Source of the DNA: BRH-c54 sp965284565 | GTDB taxonomy: Bacteria; Bacteroidota; Bacteroidia; Flavobacteriales_E; Vicingaceae | Assembly (NCBI GenBank): GCA_965284565.1 | Contig: OZ260100.1 | Location: forward strand, 62,001-126,000 | DNA length: 64,000 bases | Reading direction: 5' to 3' | Part shown: piece after piece, positions 52,624-59,864 of the stretch | Numbering within the stretch: position 1 is the first letter of the stretch | Layout of the letters: each line of letters opens with the position of its first letter | Made by a program: the position numbers and the translations under genes | Notes under the pieces: generated by a model | The model's database searches: none | The model's input: the letters and a program-made list of their open reading frames with translations, nothing else | What the model was told of the DNA's origin: nothing

Positions 52624-53721
52624 ATGAAAAAAATAAGTTATATCTATTTATTATCAAGTATTTTCTTAATAAATAATAGTGCATTTTGTCAATTGGATAC
52701 TGGTATTGAGCCAGTTATCGTAAATGAAGTCTATGTTGTTCATTCAGAACTACACTCTAATTCAAATATCTTTAATACCTCTAATATTCTTTTACTAAAA
52801 GGAATAAATGATACTGTTTGGATATTTGGAACGGGATATGGTGAAGAAACAGATATTCAGTTTTACAGAAACAACACAAACTTAACAACACCTGGAGCAG
52901 CTGTAGATGCTAATTTAGTTGATAGTGTTATTCAGAATAATTTTAATATTTCAAATGTAAATGCGAAACTTCAATTTATTGTTCCTCATTTTCATTTAGA
53001 CCATATTAATCAGGAATTTATTTCTGCATTAGAGAATTTTGAAAATTATAACCTAACCAACTCGAACATTTATGTTCATACAAACGACTCTTTTGGATCA
53101 ACTTGTAACTCTCCTTGCTGCGGAAATACCACCTGCAACTCTACTTCCAACTATTTCGGAGCACCTTATGTTTCTTCTTGGAATTCAACTACCCTTTCAA
53201 AATTTGTTGCTATAGGACAACAAATAGACAGTTGTAATCAGCTAATAATGAGCCTGCAAACTTCTTATGGGAGTTGGGATTTATTAAAGGCTGGCAATCA
53301 ACATACCCCTGGGGGAATTAATGTTGCTAATACGAATTTGAAATTAAAATTTTTAGGTGCTGCTTTAGGCACAGAATGTACAACTCCAAATGATTGGCAA
53401 ATAATACAGGCTCACGGAAATATAAATCTGGATAGTGTTATTGTTTTATCAACTGATGAATTTTCAACAAATTTAAGAACCAAATTGAGTATCTACCCAA
53501 ATCCTACCAACAATATTGTGACATTTGAGGTGTTGAATTCAAACTCTTTTATTAGTGGAAAAATTTTAATTTATAATACAATAGGTAAAGAAGTTGTACG
53601 AACCGACTTGCTTTCAAATAAAATGAATTTAAATTTAGAATTGCAATCAGGAGTTTATTTTGTTCAAGTAATAGATAATAAAGGACTTAAAGTTGCTGTA
53701 GAAAAATTAATAATAAAATAA
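52624..53721 (+). CDS. cassette 5: secreted metallo-beta-lactamase-fold protein with T9SS sorting domain
   Basis: This 365-residue exported protein has a signal peptide ending near NSAFCQ. The body carries VPHFHLDHINQ, with the metallo-beta-lactamase HxHxDH motif at residues 122-127, preceded by a typical ILLLKGINDTVWIFGTG strand. A Cys-rich insert (CNSPCCGNTTCN) follows. The last 80 residues form a type IX secretion C-terminal sorting domain (LSIYPNPTNNIVTFEV, then YFVQVIDNKGLKVAVEKLII). It should therefore be delivered to the cell surface. Substrate unknown. Confidence 0.85.
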   Translation: MKKISYIYLLSSIFLINNSAFCQLDTGIEPVIVNEVYVVHSELHSNSNIFNTSNILLLKGINDTVWIFGTGYGEETDIQFYRNNTNLTTPGAAVDANLVDSVIQNNFNISNVNAKLQFIVPHFHLDHINQEFISALENFENYNLTNSNIYVHTNDSFGSTCNSPCCGNTTCNSTSNYFGAPYVSSWNSTTLSKFVAIGQQIDSCNQLIMSLQTSYGSWDLLKAGNQHTPGGINVANTNLKLKFLGAALGTECTTPNDWQIIQAHGNINLDSVIVLSTDEFSTNLRTKLSIYPNPTNNIVTFEVLNSNSFISGKILIYNTIGKEVVRTDLLSNKMNLNLELQSGVYFVQVIDNKGLKVAVEKLIIK

Positions 53722-53724
53722 AGT

Positions 53725-53856
53725 TGCTAACAATGTATATAGTTTATGGCGGATGAAATGCAAAATATGAACATTTTATATATAAATAAACATTGGTGCA
53801 AGTTGAAAGTTTTGTGTTCCAAAAACCGCCACAAAACCATATACTAACCGTTGGGG
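53725..53856 (+). repeat. attC-like site S5
   Basis: Inverse core TGCTAAC (53725-53731), ATGTATATAG, GTTTATGGCGG pairing with CCGCCACAAAAC with one bulge, CATATACTAACC and core GTTGGGG (53850-53856). The left end GTTGCTAAC is the exact reverse complement of the start of cassette 5, GTTAGCAAC. It starts four bases after the stop codon of the cassette gene. Confidence 0.83.
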
Positions 53857-53867
53857 TTAATTACAAA

Positions 53868-54308
53868 ATGAAAATAATTCTATCAATATTTTTTTTATTA
53901 GTCAGTATAATCTGTAAGGGACAAGACATCCCCTATGTTGCTTCAAAAGACACAACAAGACAACTGTTTTTCACACGTTCATTGCCACTTGACACAAATC
54001 AATACTCTTTTGACCAATATGACTATTTTGATTGGAAAATTTTAAAACCGGCCGTTGGAAAGAATACTTACAATATTTCTGTATATATGTATTTCTTGAT
54101 TGACTCTTCTGGTAACGTTATAAAAAACACATTAGAAGTTTTTAGAATCAGCGGAACAGACATAGTTAATAATGATTATGAACAAAAAATAATTGAAGAA
54201 ACTAAAAAGGTTTTTGCAAATCTTCCCAGACTTACATATTTATTGAGAGAAACAGACCCTTCAAAAACAAAGTATATATCTATGATAAATTATAGAAAAT
54301 GTCGATAG
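53868..54308 (+). CDS. cassette 6: small exported protein, possible TonB_C-like domain
   Basis: This 146-residue protein is started at the ATG at 53868, which gives a signal peptide (IILSIFFLLVSIICKGQ); an upstream extension to 53793 lies inside the attC-like site and is rejected. The mature part (YNISVYMYFLIDSSGNVIKN then TLEVFRISGTD, with a helix and AN LPRLTY) resembles the fold of TonB C-terminal domains found in many Bacteroidota secreted proteins, but the match is weak. Function unknown. Confidence 0.7.
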   Translation: MKIILSIFFLLVSIICKGQDIPYVASKDTTRQLFFTRSLPLDTNQYSFDQYDYFDWKILKPAVGKNTYNISVYMYFLIDSSGNVIKNTLEVFRISGTDIVNNDYEQKIIEETKKVFANLPRLTYLLRETDPSKTKYISMINYRKCR

Positions 54309-54326
54309 AAATAGAACAAAAACTAA

Positions 54327-54457
54327 CCCCAACAATGGCTATAATTCATTGTTACTTTGTGCTAAAACCAAAGTTTTGTACATTTACTCGGCTTGATTTC
54401 CTAAGCGGAAAAGTCTTCGACATTTTCCACAACGAAATCATAGCCTAATCGTTAGGC
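54327..54457 (+). repeat. attC-like site S6
   Basis: Inverse core CCCCAAC (54327-54333), then GGCTATAATTCATTGT pairing with ACAACGAAATCATAGCC with one bulge, TAATC and core GTTAGGC (54451-54457). The left end TAACCCCAAC is the exact reverse complement of the start of cassette 6, GTTGGGGTTA. Confidence 0.83.
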
Positions 54458-54469
54458 AACATTTGAGAA

Positions 54470-55000
54470 ATGACCGAAAACCAACTAAAATCTGACAAAC
54501 AATATGCTGCTTATCTTGCAAGAAAGTTTTTTAGCGGACAAATTTCAAAGCGGGAAGTTTTTGACCAATTCCCTGAATATGAAAAGGATTTTAAATTAAG
54601 ACTTTTATTTGACCGAATTACGAAAAAACCTAAACAAAGTTGGTTTTTTGGAGTTTCAAAAAAGACGTATGAAAAATATATAACAGAAACTTACGAAATA
54701 ATTGAGGACTTGGAATCTGGAAAATTGAGATTTAAAACAATGAAAAGGCTATTTCAAGAATTATGGATTCAGTCAAATAATTGCACTGAACCGATTGAGC
54801 ATATATCCATTTCAGTATTCGAAGTTGCTAAATCAACGACAAATTCAAAAGAAGAAATAAGAAGATATTTAGACTTACTCGTTGACAAAAATTATTTAAA
54901 AAAAACTTCCGACAAACCATTACTTTATGAATTTACAGAAAACGGAAAGAAAATAAAAACGGATTTGGAAATTGAAAAAACAATTAAAAACGTTGCCTAA
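54470..55000 (+). CDS. cassette 7: hypothetical protein with probable winged-helix C-terminus
   Basis: This 176-residue soluble protein has no signal peptide. The first two-thirds are helical and basic (AYLARKFFSGQISKREVFDQ). The C-terminal part (SVFEVAKSTTNSKEEIRRYL, DLLVDKNYLKKTSD, LYEFTENGKK) has the pattern of a winged helix with a wing ending in YEFTENG. I do not recognise a family. The stop codon TAA forms part of the inverse core GCCTAAC of the S7 site, so the gene runs to the very end of its cassette. Confidence 0.75.
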   Translation: MTENQLKSDKQYAAYLARKFFSGQISKREVFDQFPEYEKDFKLRLLFDRITKKPKQSWFFGVSKKTYEKYITETYEIIEDLESGKLRFKTMKRLFQELWIQSNNCTEPIEHISISVFEVAKSTTNSKEEIRRYLDLLVDKNYLKKTSDKPLLYEFTENGKKIKTDLEIEKTIKNVA

Positions 55001-55127
55001 CACAGTATAAAAAAAATTGCTAATTTTAGCTAAAACAAAGGCAGTTACTTGTTTGCTTGCTGCTGATTTTCCTTCGGAAAATCCTCGCACACAAACACGC
55101 AACTTTCCTTATACATAAACGTTAGCT
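54995..55127 (+). repeat. attC-like site S7
   Basis: Inverse core GCCTAAC (54995-55001), ACAGTATAA, and an A-rich strand ending TTGC that pairs imperfectly with GCAACTTTCCTTATAC, followed by ATAAAC and core GTTAGCT (55121-55127). The left end GTTGCCTAAC is the exact reverse complement of the start of cassette 7, GTTAGGCAAC. A perfect hairpin GATTTTCC/GGAAAATC lies inside. Confidence 0.82.
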
Positions 55128-55163
55128 ATCACCCTAAACGCCCAAAGAAAACAACATGATTAA

Positions 55164-55682
55164 ATGAAAATTTTTGATAATTCACCAACCAAACAAATCC
55201 CTAAAGGAACCATTCTTTTATTTAAAGGAGATTCTTGTAATTCTGTTTATAAAGTAATGAGTGGCTGCTTGAAAAGTTATGTAATAGATAAATCCGGGAA
55301 AGAACACATCTTGCATTTTGCACCCGAAGATTGGTTAATTACTGATATGGATAGTTTTGTAAACAATAAACCTTCTACTATTTTTATCGATGCTATTGAA
55401 GATAGCGAAATATCAATACTTACAACTACCAATTACAGCGATATTAGTCAATTGAGTTATGATGATTTGCTTGAACAAAATAAAAAATTAGTAAATAATT
55501 TAATCACAACAAATAAGCGTTTAGTCAATTTATTAAGCGCAACAGCCGAAGAACGATATGTAGATTTTGTAGAAACCTATCCAACCCTTGTACAAAGACT
55601 TCCACTTAAACTAATCGCTTCATACTTAGGTATGACTCCTGAATATTTAAGTGATGTTAGACGAAAATTAGCTCGAAAGTGA
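55164..55682 (+). CDS. Crp/Fnr family transcriptional regulator
   Basis: This 172-residue regulator has a cyclic-nucleotide-binding beta-roll domain (about 15-110, IPKGTILLFKGDSCNSVYKV, then GCLKSYVIDKSGKEHILHFA) and a compact C-terminal helix-turn-helix (LPLKLIASYLGMTPEYLSDV at about 148-167). There are no cysteines suggesting an Fe-S cluster. It is the first gene of cassette 8. Its stop codon is the first base of a 92-base segment repeated upstream of the DoxX gene, so it may control the two following operons through those copies; that is inferred. Confidence 0.88.
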   Translation: MKIFDNSPTKQIPKGTILLFKGDSCNSVYKVMSGCLKSYVIDKSGKEHILHFAPEDWLITDMDSFVNNKPSTIFIDAIEDSEISILTTTNYSDISQLSYDDLLEQNKKLVNNLITTNKRLVNLLSATAEERYVDFVETYPTLVQRLPLKLIASYLGMTPEYLSDVRRKLARK

Positions 55683-55771
55683 TTTCTTAAGATACCTTAA
55701 TTTTTATCTGTTCGGTTGTTCGGACATTTGTATTATTAATAACTTAATATAATATAAAAATGACAGCAACA
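55680..55771 (+). repeat. duplicated promoter region, copy 1
   Basis: These 92 bases run from the stop codon of the Crp-type gene into the first codons of the YceI gene and recur at 57362-57453 with two substitutions. They contain a tandem TGTTCGG.TGTTCGG and the partial palindrome TGTTCGGACA, candidates for a regulator site, followed by an AT-rich stretch leading to AAAAATG. Confidence 0.9.
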
Positions 55772-56305
55772 AAAATGAACATCACCAAATTTATGGCAGT
55801 AGCCGTATCTGTACTTCTTTTATCTGCCTTCACTGTTAACAATTCTATTAACTGGAAAATTGCCGATGGCTATTCGGTTAAATTCGCAGGAACAGATGCG
55901 GAAGGCATTTTTAGTAAACTTAAAGGAGATATCCAGTTTAACTCTGATAATCCTGAAAACTCAACCTTTTCCTTTACATTAGATGTAAACTCAATTAATA
56001 CTGGAAATGGAATGAAAAATAAGCATGCCGTGAGCGATAAATGGTTTGATGCTGCGGCTTATCCCAACATTACCTTTAAATCCAAGTCGGTTTCCAAAAA
56101 TGATGCAAATTATATGGTAACAGGAACTATGAACATTCGTGGTACAGCGAAAGAAATGACCATTCCATTTTCATTTGATGGCAAGGCTTTCTCCTCCAAA
56201 TTTTCTGTAAACAGAATGGACTTCGGTGTAGGTACTATGAAGGGAATGTCTAAGAAGGTATCCAATGAAATCAAGCTGGATGTAACCATTCCTGTAACCA
56301 AGTAA
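55760..56305 (+). CDS. YceI family periplasmic lipid-binding protein
   Basis: This 181-residue exported protein has a signal peptide (FMAVAVSVLLLSAFTVNNS) and a YceI lipocalin-like beta-barrel: IADGYSVKFAGTDAEGIFSK, the SFTLDVNSINTGNGMKNKHA strand pair, and YPNITFKSKSVSKNDANYMV. YceI proteins bind isoprenoid quinones or similar lipids and respond to stress. It is the first gene of an operon, with the next gene overlapping its stop, and it lies directly behind duplicated promoter copy 1. Confidence 0.92.
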   Translation: MTATKMNITKFMAVAVSVLLLSAFTVNNSINWKIADGYSVKFAGTDAEGIFSKLKGDIQFNSDNPENSTFSFTLDVNSINTGNGMKNKHAVSDKWFDAAAYPNITFKSKSVSKNDANYMVTGTMNIRGTAKEMTIPFSFDGKAFSSKFSVNRMDFGVGTMKGMSKKVSNEIKLDVTIPVTK

Positions 56306-56709
56306 TGATGACTAAGCAACTATTAATATACGGTATTGTCGCTGGTTTTCTTTCTGGATTAGCAGGAGTTATATACCAGTATATCTATCAAGATATGTTC
56401 TTTGTAGATTACTCGGCTGTGGTGAACACAGGTGCTATTATTGGTTCTTCATTAATTGGAACGGTTTTGATGTCTCTAGGCTATTTTATCTTGATCAAAG
56501 TAAAAAAGGAAAAATGGATAGGGGTAATTAACTTTGTTTATATGTTCCTTGCCTTTGCAAGTATTTTGCCTGCTATGGCAGTTACGCTTCCTTTGGATGT
56601 AGAGTTTCCCGAATTGTTTCCTGGCTTGGTAGTCCCAATGCACTTTTTTGTCCCAATGATTTTCTTCGGACTTGGGCCATTATTTATGAAACAAAGCAAA
56701 AGTGAATAA
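56305..56709 (+). CDS. four-span membrane protein, DUF4199-like
   Basis: This 134-residue integral membrane protein has about four hydrophobic segments (residues 6-27, 40-65, 72-95 and 105-126), including YGIVAGFLSGLAGVIYQYIY and MHFFVPMIFFGLGPLF. It resembles small DUF4199-type membrane proteins, but the match is only general. The ATG overlaps the YceI stop by one base, so it is coupled to it. Function unknown. Confidence 0.78.
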   Translation: MMTKQLLIYGIVAGFLSGLAGVIYQYIYQDMFFVDYSAVVNTGAIIGSSLIGTVLMSLGYFILIKVKKEKWIGVINFVYMFLAFASILPAMAVTLPLDVEFPELFPGLVVPMHFFVPMIFFGLGPLFMKQSKSE

Positions 56710-56764
56710 TATGCCGTCCTATGAGCAATCTTTCAAGAAAGATTGCTCATTTATTTAATAAAGC

Positions 56765-57364
56765 ATGAAATCTAACAGCCGAAAAGTAAGCTTCTCTAAA
56801 AATGCCAAATTGCCTACAAAGCATGGTATATTTAACATTGTTTCTTTCAAAAGTGAGGAAGATTCCAAAGAACATCTTATCGTCTACATGGGAAATCTAA
56901 AAGCAAAAAGAGATGTCCTAGTAAGGGTGCATTCTGAGTGTTTAACAGGAGATGTGTTCACCTCATTGAAATGTGATTGCGGAGAACAACTGGAAGCCAG
57001 CATGAAAATGATTTCAGAAAAACAGGAAGGGGTAATTGTATACTTGAAACAAGAAGGTAGAGGAATAGGCTTGTTCAACAAAGTGAACGCTTACGCTCTA
57101 CAAGACCAAGGGCAAGATACCATTGCTGCCAATCACTCGTTGGGTTTTGAAACCGACTTAAGAAATTTTGATATCGTTGCTAATGTAATTGATTTTTTAG
57201 GGGTTTCATCCATAAATCTATTGACAAATAATCCAGAGAAAATAAAAACAATTGCCGAATCTTCTGGTATTCTAACTAATGTACTGCCACTTATAGTCGA
57301 ACCCAACAAGCATAATATTGACTACTTAAAAATTAAAAAGATACAGTTAAATCATAAGCTGTGA
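56765..57364 (+). CDS. ribA: GTP cyclohydrolase II (RibA-like, monofunctional)
   Basis: GTP cyclohydrolase II opens GTP to start riboflavin synthesis. The 199-residue product has the zinc site HSECLTGDVFTSLKCDCGEQ, the substrate loop YLKQEGRGIGLFNKVNAYAL, QDTIAANHSLGFETDLRNFD with the catalytic Arg, and LLTNNPEKI. All the key residues are present, so it should be active. It lacks the DHBP synthase domain (RibB) found in the fused bacterial enzyme. It ends this operon, and its stop begins copy 2 of the duplicated promoter. In a cassette, it may supply flavin or act on a related nucleotide. Confidence 0.93.
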   Translation: MKSNSRKVSFSKNAKLPTKHGIFNIVSFKSEEDSKEHLIVYMGNLKAKRDVLVRVHSECLTGDVFTSLKCDCGEQLEASMKMISEKQEGVIVYLKQEGRGIGLFNKVNAYALQDQGQDTIAANHSLGFETDLRNFDIVANVIDFLGVSSINLLTNNPEKIKTIAESSGILTNVLPLIVEPNKHNIDYLKIKKIQLNHKL

Positions 57365-57453
57365 TTTCTTAAGATACCTTAATTTTTATCTGTTCAGTTG
57401 TTCGGACATTTGTATTATTAATAACTTAATATAATATAAAAATGACATCAACA
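57362..57453 (+). repeat. duplicated promoter region, copy 2
   Basis: This is the second copy of 55680-55771, differing at one base in the first TGTTCGG (here TGTTCAG) and at one base just after the start codon. It runs from the stop of the RibA-like gene into the start of the DoxX gene and should drive the DoxX operon in the same manner as copy 1 drives YceI. Confidence 0.9.
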
Positions 57454-57846
57454 GTAAATTCAAAATGGCTAAACATTGCTTTATGGGTAGCACAAGGCTT
57501 AATTTCTTTAACCCTAATTTGGGCAGGTTATGCCAAATTATTTCAACCCATTGAAGAAACAGCAAAAATGTTGCCTTGGGCACTTGATAATCCTGGTTTA
57601 TTAAAGTTCACAGGAATCGTAGATCTACTAGGTGGCATAGGTATAGTTTTGCCAGCAGCCTTAAGAATACAACCAAAATTAACGGTTTTTGCGGCTTATG
57701 GCACCATTGCATTAATGATTGCAGCAAGTGTATTTCATATATCAAGAGGAGAAGCATCACTTATAGGAATGAACATTTTCTTTCTTGTTCTTGCTGGGTT
57801 TATAGCTTGGGGAAGAAGTAAAAAGGCACCTATTCTCACAAAATAA
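57442..57846 (+). CDS. DoxX family membrane protein
   Basis: This 134-residue membrane protein has four spans and the DoxX/SURF4 pattern: LWVAQGLISLTLIWAGYAKL, then GLLKFTGIVDLLGGIGIVLP and AYGTIALMIAASVFHISRGE. DoxX-like proteins are associated with quinone or thiosulfate metabolism and with oxidative-stress responses. It is the first gene of an operon with an NmrA-like reductase (16 bases later) and a dioxygenase. Confidence 0.9.
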   Translation: MTSTVNSKWLNIALWVAQGLISLTLIWAGYAKLFQPIEETAKMLPWALDNPGLLKFTGIVDLLGGIGIVLPAALRIQPKLTVFAAYGTIALMIAASVFHISRGEASLIGMNIFFLVLAGFIAWGRSKKAPILTK

Positions 57847-57862
57847 TTAAAACATAAAACTC

Positions 57863-58735
57863 ATGATACTAATAACAGGAGCGACAGGAAATTACGGAAA
57901 ATCAACCATTGACTTTCTTTTAAAAAAAGGTGTTTCTTCAACCAATATAGTCGCATTGGTAAGAGATGAAGAAAAAGCAGCTGACTTAAAAAATAAAGAT
58001 ATTGAAATTCGAATTGGCGACTATGATAATTACGAGCAATTGGTAAATGCTTTCAAAGAAATAGACAAACTACTTTTGATATCAGGTTCAGATATAGTAA
58101 ATCGAGACCAGCAGCATCATAACGTAATAGAGGCTGCAAAAGAAGCTGGCGTAAAACATATCGTGTATACAAGTTTTGTACGCAAAAACGAAACCGAAAC
58201 TTCACCCATTGCTTTTGTTGCTGCCTCACATATAGCTACCGAAAATTGGATTAAAAACAGTGGTATGCACTATACAATTTTGAGAAACAATTTGTATATG
58301 GATTTACTGCCTTGGTTTTTTGGAGAAAAAGTGATGGAAACAGGAGTGTTTTTACCCGCAGGAGATACCATAGCTGCTTTTGCTTTAAGAGATGATATGG
58401 CAGAAGCCACTGCCAATGTAATGATGACCGAAGGACACGAAAACAAAGTGTACAATTTCAGCAATACCGAAAACGTATCTGTTGGAGAAATGGCCACAAG
58501 TTTAAGTGAGATTGCTGGAAAAGAAGTTACGTACACCAGCCCAAGTACGGAGGTTTATATAGAAACCTTAACTAATGCCAATGTTCCTGCGGATTATGTA
58601 GGTATGTTTGCAGGATTTTCAACGGCCATTAAACAAGGAGAATTTACAGTTGAAAATTCAGATCTAGAAAATCTATTGGGAAGAAAACCCACCTCTGCAA
58701 AACAATTCTTGTCAATGGTTTATGCTTCAAAATAA
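57863..58735 (+). CDS. NmrA-like NAD(P)H-binding protein (quinone oxidoreductase 2 type)
   Basis: This 290-residue atypical short-chain dehydrogenase starts with the nucleotide-binding motif ILITGATGNYGKSTIDFLLK and continues with RIGDYDNYEQLVNAFK, KLLLISGSDI, VKHIVYTSFV and YTILRNNLYMDLLPWF, a pattern close to E. coli QorB (NADPH:quinone oxidoreductase 2) and NmrA regulators. It probably binds NADPH and reduces quinones. It lies between the DoxX and dioxygenase genes. Confidence 0.9.
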   Translation: MILITGATGNYGKSTIDFLLKKGVSSTNIVALVRDEEKAADLKNKDIEIRIGDYDNYEQLVNAFKEIDKLLLISGSDIVNRDQQHHNVIEAAKEAGVKHIVYTSFVRKNETETSPIAFVAASHIATENWIKNSGMHYTILRNNLYMDLLPWFFGEKVMETGVFLPAGDTIAAFALRDDMAEATANVMMTEGHENKVYNFSNTENVSVGEMATSLSEIAGKEVTYTSPSTEVYIETLTNANVPADYVGMFAGFSTAIKQGEFTVENSDLENLLGRKPTSAKQFLSMVYASK

Positions 58736-58801
58736 CCTTTGAAAGTAGCAGGCTTTGTCTGTTACTTTCTGATTTTATAAGGAATTACAATTGACTTTAA
58801 A

Positions 58802-59686
58802 ATGAAGAGAACAGAGTTTCTTAAAATAATGGGTCTACTCCCTTTTACATGTTTAGGTATGAAATTAAATGATTTAGCTAAAATATCAGAAGGTTTTCCA
58901 CTAACAGAGAAAATGCCTGTTCTATTTTTAGGTCATGGCAGCCCTATGAATGCCATTGAAGAAAATGAATTTGTAAAGGGCTTTAGAGATATTGCCAAAA
59001 CAATACCAACTCCTAATGCTATACTCTGTGTATCTGCCCACTGGTTTACAAATGGCACTAAAGTGACAGCTATGGAAATGCCAAGAACAATTCACGACTT
59101 TGGTGGTTTTCCACAAGCCTTATTTGACGTTCAATATCCAGCAAAAGGAAGTCCGTCTCTCGCTCAAGAAACCAAAAGACTTTTATCGCCCGCTTTGGTA
59201 GAGTTAGATGAAAAATGGGGTTTAGACCATGGTGCTTGGAGCGTAATAAAACACCTTTACCCAGAAGCTAATATACCCGTAATTCAGTTGAGCATCGATT
59301 ATAATAAATCTCCACAACAACACTACAAATTAGCACAACAATTAAGCATCCTACGTAATAAAGGAATTTTAATAATAGGCAGTGGTAATATTATTCACAA
59401 TTTAGGTATGGTTGATTTTGCAAACGCACATAAAGACGATTATGGCTATGATTGGGCAGTTGAAGCAAGATCAGCTATCAATAATTATTTACTCGATGGA
59501 AATTACCAACCACTCATCGATTACCATAAGCAATCCAAAGCATTTCAGTTAGCAATTCCCACTCCAGACCATTATTTACCATTAATATACAGTCTTGGTC
59601 TTCAAGAAAAAGATGAGTCTATTAACCTTTTTAATGACAAACTATTGGCTGGAAGTTTAAGTATGACTAGTTTAAAAATTTCATGA
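58802..59686 (+). CDS. YgiD-like extradiol dioxygenase (DODA type)
   Basis: This 294-residue enzyme belongs to the class III extradiol dioxygenase/LigB family related to E. coli YgiD (4,5-DOPA dioxygenase). Conserved pieces are LFLGHGSPMNAIEENEFVKG, CVSAHWFTNGTKVTA, DFGGFPQALFDVQYPA, GLDHGAWSVIKHLYP and IPTPDHYLPLIYSLG, with metal-ligand histidines in GHGSP, DHGAW and PDHYLP. The N-terminus (MKRTEFLKIMGLLPFTCLGM) is an extension that looks like a weak signal. It ends the DoxX operon, 40 bases before the S8 site. Confidence 0.9.
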   Translation: MKRTEFLKIMGLLPFTCLGMKLNDLAKISEGFPLTEKMPVLFLGHGSPMNAIEENEFVKGFRDIAKTIPTPNAILCVSAHWFTNGTKVTAMEMPRTIHDFGGFPQALFDVQYPAKGSPSLAQETKRLLSPALVELDEKWGLDHGAWSVIKHLYPEANIPVIQLSIDYNKSPQQHYKLAQQLSILRNKGILIIGSGNIIHNLGMVDFANAHKDDYGYDWAVEARSAINNYLLDGNYQPLIDYHKQSKAFQLAIPTPDHYLPLIYSLGLQEKDESINLFNDKLLAGSLSMTSLKIS

Positions 59687-59724
59687 CAAATTGGTGGTAT
59701 TTTGTACTATAAAGAAAGGCGAAC

Positions 59725-59855
59725 AGCTAACAATGTATATAAATAATAGGCGGAATTTCACTAAATCCAAGGGTTTTGGCTCGCATCACACTTTGTGCTT
59801 AACCGAAAGTTTAGTACTTTGAAATCACCTACTTTTCATATACTAAACGTTGAAG
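59725..59855 (+). repeat. attC-like site S8 (right end of array)
   Basis: Inverse core AGCTAAC (59725-59731), ATGTATATAAATAATAGGCG pairing with CACCTACTTTTCATATAC with several G-T type changes, TAAAC and core GTTGAAG (59849-59855). AGCTAAC is the reverse complement of GTTAGCT, the start of cassette 8 at 55121, over the seven core bases. Beyond it lies the convergent chromosomal pseudouridine synthase gene, so this is the end of the array. Confidence 0.8.
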
Positions 59856-59864
59856 AAAATACCG

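Larger units (their letters stand above)
47675..59855 (+). mobile_element. integron-like gene cassette array without integrase (CALIN)
   Basis: Eight cassettes, all with plus-strand genes, are separated by attC-like sites S1 to S8. Cassette spans from core G to core G are about 967, 1,139, 1,796, 982, 1,291, 601, 670 and 4,728 bases. In each case the first bases of the cassette are the reverse complement of the inverse core at its own 3' end, with 7 to 12 matching positions, and not of the neighbouring core. This is expected when a circular cassette is inserted between G and TT of a core site. No integron integrase gene lies in the window. Each cassette carries one gene or a coupled pair, except the last. 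Confidence 0.8.

Noticed and set aside
53793..53867. N-terminal extension of the cassette 6 protein
   Set aside because: It lies in site S5, and the ATG at 53868 gives a proper signal peptide.
47675..59855. A CRISPR array or simple REP cluster as explanation for the spaced repeats
   Set aside because: Repeats are hundreds to thousands of bases apart, differ in sequence, flank genes, and show cassette-specific end complementarity, which neither alternative predicts.
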